NCBI RefSeq assembly: GCF_001423945.1 | Contig: NZ_LMPU01000008.1 | Span: forward strand, 549,013-613,012 | Length of the DNA stretch: 64,000 nt | Source of the DNA: Pedobacter sp. Leaf194 | GTDB taxonomy: Bacteria; Bacteroidota; Bacteroidia; Sphingobacteriales; Sphingobacteriaceae | Reading direction: 5' to 3' | In this document: in pieces, positions 10,001 through 17,457 of the stretch | Position numbering within the stretch: the stretch's first letter is position 1 | How the letters are laid out: each line of letters opens with the position of its first letter | Program-made: the position numbers and the translations under genes | The notes under the pieces: model-generated | The model's database searches: none | The model's input: only the letters and a program-made list of their open reading frames with translations | Told to the model about the DNA's origin: nothing

Positions 10001-11104
10001 TTTTGTATAACTGAGATGGGTTGGCTCGATAATTTCGCAATCTATACGGCCTTGAAAAAACATCATAATGGAGCTGAATGGTACAAATGGCCTGAACAGT
10101 TTAAACGCAGGGAAACGAAAATGTTGTCATCATTTGAAGAGCAGTTTGGACTTGAGATTGAAGAAATTAAGTGGCAGCAGTTTATTTTTTTCAGACAATG
10201 GAATAAAATTAAGGCGTATGCCAATGAAAAAAATATTCAAATTATTGGCGATTTGCCCTTCTACCTGGATTATGACTCTGTTGAAGTTTGGTCATCTCCC
10301 GAAAACTTTCTTTTAGATGAGCAATTGAATAAAGAACAAGTTGCCGGTGTACCGCCAGATTATTTCAACGCCAAAGGGCAACTATGGGGCATGCCAATCT
10401 TTAATTGGGAATTGATGAAAAAAGACAATTTCAGCTGGTGGATGAATCGCCTAAAGAAAAATATGGAACTATATGATTTGCTGCGTTTAGACCATTTTAG
10501 AGCGTTTGAATCTTACTGGCAGGTTCCGGCAGGTAGCGAAGATGCGATAAATGGACAGTGGATTAAAGGCCCGGGCGTTAATTTTCTACAGATTGCGAAA
10601 GATGAACTGGGCAGTTTGCCTTTTATTGCCGAAGATTTAGGTGAAATATCTGAAGAAGTTGACGATTTAATCCGAAAATTTAATTTGCCGGGAATGAAAG
10701 TGCTTCAATTTGCCTTTGATGAACATTTGCCAGAATCGAGCCACGCAACACATAACTTTACGTCGACGAATTGCATCGTTTATTCGGGCACGCATGATAA
10801 CAACACTTTAAAGGGCTGGTTTAAAAACGAGACGGACGCAGCCCTGCACAATCGATTATCAAAATATGTGGGTTTAAGCGTTACTGAAGAAAATATAAAT
10901 GAGGTAGTAATGCGCTTGTGTTATTTATCAATTGCCTGGCTGGCCGTATTACCATTGCAAGATATTCTGGGATTGGATGAGCGGGCCCGCATGAATACGC
11001 CCGGTACCAATGAAGGGAACTGGAACTGGAAAATAGCTGAAAGTCATCTCAACAAAAATATAAGCGAACGCTTAAGTCTTAACGTTGCAATGTTTGGGCG
11101 ATAA
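7052..11104 (+). CDS. treY-malQ: TreY-MalQ fusion: maltooligosyltrehalose synthase plus 4-alpha-glucanotransferase
   Basis: One uninterrupted 1350-residue frame carries two complete enzymes. Residues 1 to about 845 are TreY (GH13), which isomerises the reducing end of a maltodextrin to a trehalosyl unit: DIVPNHMAFHD, LRIDHIDGLYDP (Asp near 255), VIEKILEAGE (Glu near 283), ASSTHDTKKGED (Asp near 521) and the late CPGIPDVYQGTELWD. Residues about 850-1350 are MalQ (GH77), which disproportionates maltodextrins: RSAGVLMHITSLPS, LRLDHFRAFESYW (nucleophile near 1147), PFIAEDLGEI (acid/base near 1193) and SGTHDNNTLKGW. The joint is short (LPKKHSRSAG), with no stop or frameshift. Coupling lets MalQ extend short dextrins for TreY, with TreZ encoded immediately upstream. 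No debranching enzyme is in the window. Confidence 0.95.
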   Translation: MNNPVSTYRIQFHKDFNFDDFEKIIPYLIDLGVDTVYASPIFEAMPGSTHGYDVVNPLRINPEIGTESQLLAISERLKQAGIKWLQDIVPNHMAFHDANKWLMDVLEKGEQSDYAAFFDIDFRQADARLMVPFLGEDLEDAIDNKSIQLKEIEGKFFLATADSNWPVNLETAIKLSNENLAERNNQPGFIKEIANAQHYRLCNWQETNSRINYRRFFTVNSLICLNIQNPEVFATYHKYIFELVDKGVFQGLRIDHIDGLYDPKEYLGRLREAVGDDVYIVIEKILEAGESLPTDWKIQGTTGYDFLSMVNNLFTNKKSEQEFNNLYDDVIGKKLDAETLTREKKTAILWKHMLGELNNLCELFTLSKLIEAERFTAEELKLGLAEFLIEMPVYRYYDYVFPLKGTKLSKVEALIIPVIENEKTTAIGDILYEVFIKNPPLADKSYNERLGLFYKRCMQFTGPLMAKGVEDTLMFTYNRFVGHAEVGDAPDAFGLSVAEFHAEMVERQDKWNLSMNASSTHDTKKGEDVRARLNVLTDIPDRWVNFVKTVQESVERLQVNHPSFKWLHKNDVYFILQNLVGALPFPGTGDDDIESRLQAFIEKALREAKKRSDWAEPDEAYEGDMKDFVLKLLNKNKNGQNIIERFVADIADFAIINSLAQTLLKFTCPGIPDVYQGTELWDLSLVDPDNRRPVDYNLRVEQLQSIKTEKDLENSWNERFSGKIKLFLTSKLLRIRAAERALFDTGTYIPLATKGKYAGNIFAFAKQLKDNWVIVAAPLGIAKLADEQNVAAEKVEWYDTRIVLPNIAPQGWENLITGEQGFRDINQGGLLVSELFADLPVAVIKLLPKKHSRSAGVLMHITSLPSAFGIGDLGPGAKKFVDFLYNSNQRYWQILPLNPTKKENGHSPYSSNSAFAGNFLMISPQALINDGLLTESDCDAEHVEATDSVDFTIAEALKDRLLKKAFSNFKNIKNDVLDREFKSFCITEMGWLDNFAIYTALKKHHNGAEWYKWPEQFKRRETKMLSSFEEQFGLEIEEIKWQQFIFFRQWNKIKAYANEKNIQIIGDLPFYLDYDSVEVWSSPENFLLDEQLNKEQVAGVPPDYFNAKGQLWGMPIFNWELMKKDNFSWWMNRLKKNMELYDLLRLDHFRAFESYWQVPAGSEDAINGQWIKGPGVNFLQIAKDELGSLPFIAEDLGEISEEVDDLIRKFNLPGMKVLQFAFDEHLPESSHATHNFTSTNCIVYSGTHDNNTLKGWFKNETDAALHNRLSKYVGLSVTEENINEVVMRLCYLSIAWLAVLPLQDILGLDERARMNTPGTNEGNWNWKIAESHLNKNISERLSLNVAMFGR

Positions 11105-11162
11105 CAACTAATCCAAACAACTGAAGCTTAGCAATTAAAAGTTTGAAAACAAAGCGAGCGCT

Positions 11163-11477
11163 CTATGGCAGGTAGAATACTTCATCCAGCGGTATAGAAA
11201 TGGGCGAATTGTCTGCATTGCTTTCCATAATATCGCCCATGTACATCCACCATTTCTGCATTATAGGCTGCGCCGGCAATTTTTCCAACAACGTTGGATC
11301 CGCAATCTTCAAAACCGCGAAGAGGTCGTTTGTAGATTTGTCGTGGAAAATTGAGTAGTCGGCAATCCCTGTGTCGGTTAAAAGTGATGCCAGTTCCGGC
11401 CATATTTCATCATGGCGTTTTTTATATTCAGCTTCACAGCCAGCAAACAACTTCATTTTGAACCCAATCCTTACCAT
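11163..11477 (-). CDS. rhaM: L-rhamnose mutarotase
   Basis: 104 residues, exactly the usual RhaM length. Diagnostic features are MVRIGFKMKLFAGCEAEYKKRHDEIWPEL with the conserved Tyr and His of the active site, SIFHDKSTNDLFAVLKI, and the C-terminal KWWMYMGDIM. It interconverts the anomers of L-rhamnose in the cytosol, feeding rhamnose catabolism. It is the last gene of the minus-strand arabinogalactan PUL, 28 bases after the GH51 gene. Its presence suggests that the target glycan carries L-rhamnose, as the Rha-GlcA caps of plant arabinogalactan do. No rhamnose isomerase, kinase or aldolase is in the window. Confidence 0.92.
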   Translation of the reverse strand: MVRIGFKMKLFAGCEAEYKKRHDEIWPELASLLTDTGIADYSIFHDKSTNDLFAVLKIADPTLLEKLPAQPIMQKWWMYMGDIMESNADNSPISIPLDEVFYLP

Positions 11478-11505
11478 AACGTCATTCTTTAAATATTATA
11501 GCAAT

Positions 11506-13455
11506 TTATTTTTTAGAAACAACAATCACAATGAAGCTGAACTTGGGCATTTTAACATTCGCCTTGCCATTTTTCACATCAATTGACGACGTTTTTGGAA
11601 TAACATTATCCGGGTTTTGCAGACTGTTCATCGTTGAAAGTACATCACTCTGAAGCGTGTATGTAACTGCTTTTTTCGATATTCCCTTTGCCCCACTAAT
11701 TACCAAGTCGTACTCTTTTGAAACTGCGGATGTGTTAACCAGCTTAACAATCAACTGCTTTTTCACCTTATCTTCAACTGCATTTGCATAGAGGCTATCC
11801 TTTCCGATAATGGTTTTGCCCGCCTTTAAAATGCTTACTACATTCGTGCCCTTGAAGTTAGAATACATTTTTTGCACCCAGTAGTTAGGCGTTGCAACGG
11901 AGCTTAAGTTATCAAACCAAATTAAATCAGGGCGCCACTGCCAGGCTTCTACGTGTGCAAGCAAGGGCGCATAAGACGACATTTGAACAAGGTCTGCATT
12001 TCGTTCCAAGCCGGTCATAAAAGCAGCTTCCGTTAATGCACTGAACCAGGTATTTCTGGATTCAGGCGCCTTACCTTCTTTATCATGGGCGGCGAATTCG
12101 CCGGCGAAAATTCTTGGTCCTTTCCTGTCGTAGTTGTCATATCGACCAGCATTTTTCAAAAACCAGTCTGGCGCCATATAGTAATGTTCATCGATAAAAT
12201 CGACGTTTGTAAGCTTAAACTTATCCCAGGCAAAATTAAAAAGCTCGCCACCCGCAAAAGGGCCGGCCGCTCCAATTAGTTTTACATTTGGGTATTTGGC
12301 CTTTAAAACGGCTTCGAACAGCTTATACTTTTCGATATATTGTGGACCCCATTGCTCATTCCCAACCCCAAGTCTATCCAAATTGAAAGGTTTAGGGTGA
12401 CCCATTTTAGCACGGAGATTACCCCATTTTGTGGTCGTGTCTCCATTGGCAAACTCTATTAAATCAACTGCATCCTGAATGTAAGGGTCGAGTTCTGTGT
12501 TGGCAACAAGCTCTGCAGTATTAAACTGACAGGCCATTCCGCAATTTAAAATGGGCAATGCTTTCGCACCTATATCTTCGGCAAGTTGAAAATATTCGTA
12601 GAAGCCAAGCCCAAAAGTTTGAAAATAATCTGGTGCCGGACGGTAATCAAACTCCGTATTCCACCTGTTAATCATTACTTTTCTATCGAAAGGATTGCCG
12701 ACTGTTTCTTTCCACTGGTAACGGTTAGCAAGGTCTCGGCCTTCAACAATACAGCCACCGGGAAAACGTACAAAACCTGGCTTTAAATCGGCAAGCTTTT
12801 GAACCAAATCTTTCCTCAAGCCATTTGGCCTTCCTTTCCAGGTATCTGTTGGGAAAAGAGAAATCATGTCTAAATTTACCAGGCCAGTACCACTAAACAC
12901 CAGGCGGAACTTAGCTTTTTGAATCGTTTTAGAAGATTTAAAAACTATCGAATAAGTATCCCATTCTGGCTTTAACCCAGTTAATTCTCTTTCGGAGATA
13001 ATTTTATTGGTTGTATCTAAAAGTTGAACCACAATTTTAGGTTGTGTATCAGAAACAAGCTTTCCGCGTAGCGATAACTTGTAAGTGCCGTTCTCGTGCA
13101 GGCCAATTCCTCTAAAACCTTCATTTGTTAAAGAAAAGGTTGCATTATCTGGCTCGATAGAGATATACCGGGCATTTTTCGGATTGCGTAATCCATCATT
13201 TATAACGAGCAGTTTGCCTTTTCCTTCTGTACTCCAACCCATTAAAGGATTCGCAAATTCGAAGGAACGGTTCTTGATTAACTCTGCGTAAAGGCCTCCA
13301 TCTGCAGCGAAATTAATATCTTCAAAAAAAATCCCCCACATTGAAGGTGAAATTTCGGCGATGCTTTTATCTGCAGAAACAACAAGTTCTTCTCTTTTTT
13401 GCGCAAAAGAGCAAATTGTGAAAAGTAAAAGTACTATGGTTAGCCTGGTGCTCAT
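11506..13455 (-). CDS. GH51 alpha-L-arabinofuranosidase, secreted
   Basis: A 649-residue enzyme that removes terminal alpha-L-arabinofuranose. I start at ATG 13455, giving the signal peptide MSTRLTIVLLLFTICSFAQ. A start nine codons upstream would overlap the previous gene, whereas this ATG lies one base after that gene's TAA. The N-terminal part (SMWGIFFEDINFAADGGLY) leads into a jelly-roll carbohydrate-binding insert (about 70-195), then the barrel. The acid/base Glu is in GVGNEQWGPQ (near 364) and the nucleophile Glu in FAGEFAAHD (near 452). A C-terminal beta domain ends FSFIVIVVSKK. It is cotranscribed with the GH16, GH35 and GH43 genes upstream. Confidence 0.94.
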   Translation of the reverse strand: MSTRLTIVLLLFTICSFAQKREELVVSADKSIAEISPSMWGIFFEDINFAADGGLYAELIKNRSFEFANPLMGWSTEGKGKLLVINDGLRNPKNARYISIEPDNATFSLTNEGFRGIGLHENGTYKLSLRGKLVSDTQPKIVVQLLDTTNKIISERELTGLKPEWDTYSIVFKSSKTIQKAKFRLVFSGTGLVNLDMISLFPTDTWKGRPNGLRKDLVQKLADLKPGFVRFPGGCIVEGRDLANRYQWKETVGNPFDRKVMINRWNTEFDYRPAPDYFQTFGLGFYEYFQLAEDIGAKALPILNCGMACQFNTAELVANTELDPYIQDAVDLIEFANGDTTTKWGNLRAKMGHPKPFNLDRLGVGNEQWGPQYIEKYKLFEAVLKAKYPNVKLIGAAGPFAGGELFNFAWDKFKLTNVDFIDEHYYMAPDWFLKNAGRYDNYDRKGPRIFAGEFAAHDKEGKAPESRNTWFSALTEAAFMTGLERNADLVQMSSYAPLLAHVEAWQWRPDLIWFDNLSSVATPNYWVQKMYSNFKGTNVVSILKAGKTIIGKDSLYANAVEDKVKKQLIVKLVNTSAVSKEYDLVISGAKGISKKAVTYTLQSDVLSTMNSLQNPDNVIPKTSSIDVKNGKANVKMPKFSFIVIVVSKK

Positions 13456-13456
13456 T

Positions 13457-14290
13457 TTATTTTTTTTGATATACCCTAACATAATCTATTTCAAATTGAT
13501 TTGGAAATTTTGTATCATTTAAACTGCCACCATTTAAGCCTCCCAAAGCTAAATCGAGCAGTAAATAGTGCTTTTGCATAAAGGGATTGGTGCCATCCTC
13601 ATTTTTCAGTTCATTCAAAGCGATTTTATTCAAAAGAATATCGTCTACGTACAAACTAATGGCTTGATTATCCCAGTCCATTCGCCAGATGTGAAATTTC
13701 GATGCCCAATGCTTTCCGCCAAGTTCATCAGTTGATTTAGTTTTGCTAAACCATTTGGGTTTTTTGCCGGCGCCGAGCGAGGCAACATTCGCTAGTATTT
13801 TGCCGCGGTAATATTCCATAATATCTATTTCGCCATTGGCAGGCCAGGCGCCACTTTCGCCTAAAGTCCAGAAAGCCGGCCATAAACCATCCGAAATATC
13901 TATTCTTCCCCTCATTTCGAAACGCCCATATTGGAAATGCTGTAAGCCCTTAGTAATTAAGCATGCTGAGGTATATTCAATAAATTTATTTTTCTTTCGC
14001 CAGTTGCCACTTCCCTCCTCGTACAAAGGATTAAGCTTTTGTTCTTTACGGGCCTCGATAATCAGGAGTCCGTTTTTGCAAAAAGCATTTTCAGGTTGAT
14101 ACCATTGCAATTCTTCATTTCGCACAAAACCTAGTTCATAGGTCCAGTTTTTAGCGTCTGGTACACCGTCTTTTTCAAATTCATCGGCCCAAACCAATTT
14201 GAAACCCTCCTTTTGATATTGTTGAGCTGAAACCAAAAATGTATTGAGCGTTAAGCACAAAGAAATCAGAAAAAGCATTTTCAATTTCAT
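13457..14290 (-). CDS. GH16 endo-beta-glycanase, secreted
   Basis: A 277-residue jelly-roll endo-hydrolase. The ATG at 14290 gives the signal peptide MKLKMLFLISLCLTLNTFLVSAQQ; the longer frame would need a TTG. The catalytic motif is NGEIDIMEYYRG (near residues 152-160), with the two Glu of the ExDxxE signature. Other typical strands are GRFEMRGRIDISDGLWPAFW, FHIWRMDWDNQAI and the terminal FEIDYVRVYQKK. GH16 subfamily 3 includes laminarinases and the endo-beta-1,3-galactanases of arabinogalactan PULs. With GH43_24-like, GH35 and GH51 neighbours, endo-galactanase is the better guess, but the subfamily cannot be fixed by eye. Confidence 0.92.
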   Translation of the reverse strand: MKLKMLFLISLCLTLNTFLVSAQQYQKEGFKLVWADEFEKDGVPDAKNWTYELGFVRNEELQWYQPENAFCKNGLLIIEARKEQKLNPLYEEGSGNWRKKNKFIEYTSACLITKGLQHFQYGRFEMRGRIDISDGLWPAFWTLGESGAWPANGEIDIMEYYRGKILANVASLGAGKKPKWFSKTKSTDELGGKHWASKFHIWRMDWDNQAISLYVDDILLNKIALNELKNEDGTNPFMQKHYLLLDLALGGLNGGSLNDTKFPNQFEIDYVRVYQKK

Positions 14291-14301
14291 TACCAAACCG
14301 T

Positions 14302-16128
14302 TTATTTCGACAATTTATTAAGGATAGGTTTATCGATTGCTGTGATGATTTCCTGCCCGGGCTTTAACAGTTCAAAAACAGCTATTTCATTTTTGCCAAC
14401 GTGTAACCATTCTTTAGGCACATAAAGTGTCTGTTGCGGCCCGATGGACCAATATTTACCAAGGTTATGCCCATTTACCCACACAATACCTTTGCCCCAC
14501 TCCGTCATGTCTAAATAGGTATCGCCAACTTTTTCCAGATTAAATATGCCTTTACTGATAGATGGTGCTTCAGGAGCGTTTACAATTGCTTTTTTCGGAG
14601 CAATTGCTGAAATGTTGTTGAAGGGAAAACCGAACATTTGCCAGTTCTTGATTTCTTTCCCTGCGAAGATCACTTTTTCGGTTACACCTTTCTTGTTTTC
14701 GAGCAGGTATTTTCCATAATTGATTCTCCCCATATTTTCTACAAAGATGTCGAGCGTAACCTCCCCTTTCGGCAAATCTAATGTCAGGCTATCCAAAAGT
14801 ACTCTTCTATCTAAAACGCCAACACGTTTTTGATTGATGAAAACCAAAGCAAAGTCGCGTAATTGTTTCACCTGCAGTAAACCCTTTCTGCCGCCAGATA
14901 TTTTCGTTCTGTAAAGCACGTAACCATAATCTTGTTTTAGGTCTTCGAAAGTTAAAGGCTTCTCATTATTTACCCCAGCAGGAAGCACATTAAACAGATT
15001 TGACTTACTGATCAGCTTAAAAGGCTTGATGGAAATTGTAGGCTTTGGAGCTGGTATTGCAGGCAAAATTTCTCCTTTTGTCAGATGTTTCTCAATCACT
15101 GCCCGGAATTGTCTGAACTTCCCGGTGGCATTTCCAGCTTCATCAAGCGGTGCATCGTAGTCATAACTGCTGATTTGCGGCTCATATGGGGAAACATCCT
15201 TATAATTTGCGCCGTTCATGAAACCCCTTGTTGTACCGCCATGAAACATGTACATATTTATGGATATACCGGCGGCCAAAACAGCGTCTAATTTGCCAGT
15301 GTACTGTTCTGCGGGGACGGTATGGTGCGGTGCTCCCCACCAATCGAACCATGCAGGATACCACTCGGCGATAAAGTATGGCCCTTTTCCTTCGTGATGT
15401 TTATTGAGCATTGCTTTCACACGTTCCGGATCATCCTGACCATTTATAGCCGGAAGCAAGCCTGGCAAATACCCGTTTTTAATATCTGGTTCAGGGTCGC
15501 AGGTATATAAAAGCCCATCAAAACCTGCCTCAACAAACATTTTTCTGTTAATGTCTAAATAGTCCTTATCGGCCGCGTAAGAGCCATATTCGTTCTCAAC
15601 CTGAACCATAAGTACATTGCCGCCATGGTTAACCTGCAACGGAGCAAGCTGCTTGCCAACCTCGTTTATGTATTTCTTGTATTCATTTAAGTATTGCGAC
15701 TCTTTGCTGCGAACAACCAAACCTTTTTCCGTTTGCAACCAGTATGGGTACCCGCCAAATTCCCATTCAGCGCAAACATAAGGGCTCGGCCTTAAAATCA
15801 CCCACAAACCCTCCTCTTTCGCAATTTTTACAAACTCAGCAATGTCGTTATTGCCCGAAAAATCGAATTTTCCTTTTTGAGGCTCGTGCAAATTCCAGAA
15901 AACATATGTGCCAATTGTGTTTAAGCCCATTGCCCTTGCCATTTTCATCCTTTCTCGCCATGCTTCTTTCGGCACTCTCGGATAGTGAATTTCTCCGGAA
16001 ATGATTTGAAATGGCTTACCATCAAGCAAAAACTCGTTCTGACCAAGTTCAAAGCTGTGCTTTACTTGCTGACTAAAACCATTTACCGAGCAATAAAAGC
16101 ACAGTATAAACAAAAGTATCTTTCTCAT
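14302..16128 (-). CDS. GH35 beta-galactosidase, secreted
   Basis: 608 residues with signal peptide MRKILLFILCFYCSVNGFSQ. The (beta/alpha)8 barrel starts at FLLDGKPFQIISGEIHYPRV, with the GH35 stretches GTYVFWNLHEPQKGKFDF and GLWVILRPSPYVCAEWEFGG. The acid/base Glu is in VQVENEYGSY (near 178) and the nucleophile Glu in FIAEWYPAWFDWWG (near 255). C-terminal jelly-roll domains (about 380-600) end with ELLKPGQEI. It would remove terminal beta-galactose from galactan side chains. It lies between the GH43_24-like and GH16 genes in the PUL, 11 bases before the GH16 start. Confidence 0.95.
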   Translation of the reverse strand: MRKILLFILCFYCSVNGFSQQVKHSFELGQNEFLLDGKPFQIISGEIHYPRVPKEAWRERMKMARAMGLNTIGTYVFWNLHEPQKGKFDFSGNNDIAEFVKIAKEEGLWVILRPSPYVCAEWEFGGYPYWLQTEKGLVVRSKESQYLNEYKKYINEVGKQLAPLQVNHGGNVLMVQVENEYGSYAADKDYLDINRKMFVEAGFDGLLYTCDPEPDIKNGYLPGLLPAINGQDDPERVKAMLNKHHEGKGPYFIAEWYPAWFDWWGAPHHTVPAEQYTGKLDAVLAAGISINMYMFHGGTTRGFMNGANYKDVSPYEPQISSYDYDAPLDEAGNATGKFRQFRAVIEKHLTKGEILPAIPAPKPTISIKPFKLISKSNLFNVLPAGVNNEKPLTFEDLKQDYGYVLYRTKISGGRKGLLQVKQLRDFALVFINQKRVGVLDRRVLLDSLTLDLPKGEVTLDIFVENMGRINYGKYLLENKKGVTEKVIFAGKEIKNWQMFGFPFNNISAIAPKKAIVNAPEAPSISKGIFNLEKVGDTYLDMTEWGKGIVWVNGHNLGKYWSIGPQQTLYVPKEWLHVGKNEIAVFELLKPGQEIITAIDKPILNKLSK

Positions 16129-16238
16129 TTTTAATAGGTTTGGAACTTATGAAAGGCTGACACTAGGGCGGGCAATCCTCTATTAACAAATACTTCCGCA
16201 ATTGCAGCTGTATTCTCAGTTATTTTTTTCTTTAAAAT

Positions 16239-17354
16239 CTATTTGAAGACGCCAAGGTTCCATTTGTCTGACCATTCAATTTTTATTTTATTATCATCAA
16301 ATTGTATCGGCAGCCATAAATAGCGGCCATCAATTGCGTTTTTAGGCTCCCATTTATCGGCCATGAAGATGAAGGCATCTTTTTTGCCCGGAGCGGGAAG
16401 GATGTAAGTACTCTGGCCGCCAAAAGTCTTATCAGCGCCAGGGCCTACGCAAGGGTTGCCCATATATGTCCAAGGGCCGAAAATAGAATTCGCTTTAAAC
16501 CACCTCGCCGGATTTGGCGCCCATCCGGTACAACCAGAGCCAACCATATAATAAATCCCGTCTTTTTTAAAAATCGCCGGTGCCTCCGTTTGCTGGCCTA
16601 CATAGATTCTGATAAATTTTCCGGTGTGGCCTAAATAATCTGGCGTCATCTCTGCCAAATGCAGGGTAAAATTTTCTTCTGATGAAAAAATATGGTAGGC
16701 TTTACCATCGTCATCAACGAAAACAGTCATGTCTCTGGCCATTTGACCACCCGGTAAATCGCGGCAGAAAAAGCCATCACTTTTGTTAGCTGGCTTGGCG
16801 CAATTCACTTTTTCGCTTTCTGGTGTTTGTGCTGTGTAAAACGGAAGCTTGTCTGCATTTGGGCGATAGCTTTTTACAAAAGTATAAGGTCCTGTGGCTT
16901 TATCGGCGGTAGCTACACCTGCTCGGGCAGCTTCGTAACCTTTGCCTAAAAGCTCCAAATGAAACCACATTACAAACTTCTTTGTTTTTTTGTTGTATAC
17001 CACTTTAGGCCGTTCCAAAATACAACCCTTCGCAATGTCACTTTTTAAATCATCGGAGACTTTAAGCGCAATACCTTCATCTTTCCAGTTGTATAAATCT
17101 TTCGATGAATAACAATGAACACCTACTTGTGCGGTGTTTCCTTTCTCACCTTCGATTTTATGCTCGCCGAACCAATAGTATAAACCTTTGCTGTACACAA
17201 TACCGCCGCCATGAGCGTTAATATGAACACCGTTGTTATCTTTCCAGATTTTGCCGGGATTGAAATCCTGATAAGTTTCCTGAGAAAAAACCTGGTTTTT
17301 TGCTATTAGCGTGAAAAACACGAAACTGATGACAAAGTAAAAACGATGAAACAT
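16239..17354 (-). CDS. GH43 subfamily 24-like exo-beta-1,3-galactanase, secreted
   Basis: 371 residues with N-terminal signal peptide (cleavage after about KNQVFSQ) and a single five-bladed propeller. The first blade reads GVHINAHGGGIVYSKGLYYW, followed by FGEHK, whereas most GH43 enzymes have an Asp-Pro catalytic base there. This AHGGG form is the mark of GH43_24, the exo-beta-1,3-galactanases that trim the backbone of type II arabinogalactan. ERPKVVYNKKTKKFVMWFH supplies the next conserved blade, and QQTEAPAIFKKDGIYYMVGS supplies the catalytic-acid Glu region. The subfamily is by recognition. Position after SusD and before GH35, GH16 and GH51 supports it. Confidence 0.82.
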   Translation of the reverse strand: MFHRFYFVISFVFFTLIAKNQVFSQETYQDFNPGKIWKDNNGVHINAHGGGIVYSKGLYYWFGEHKIEGEKGNTAQVGVHCYSSKDLYNWKDEGIALKVSDDLKSDIAKGCILERPKVVYNKKTKKFVMWFHLELLGKGYEAARAGVATADKATGPYTFVKSYRPNADKLPFYTAQTPESEKVNCAKPANKSDGFFCRDLPGGQMARDMTVFVDDDGKAYHIFSSEENFTLHLAEMTPDYLGHTGKFIRIYVGQQTEAPAIFKKDGIYYMVGSGCTGWAPNPARWFKANSIFGPWTYMGNPCVGPGADKTFGGQSTYILPAPGKKDAFIFMADKWEPKNAIDGRYLWLPIQFDDNKIKIEWSDKWNLGVFK

Positions 17355-17457
17355 ATAAGCCTTAATATAGGGTAATAAATAAACGACAAGTCACAAAGGT
17401 GGGAATAAAATAATCGGGCCATCCGAAGACGACCCGAAAAACTAACCAAAATATTTA

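Noticed and set aside
11105..11162. Terminator between the treY-malQ gene and rhaM
   Set aside because: Only a short GAGCGCTC palindrome is visible, with no T tract on either strand.
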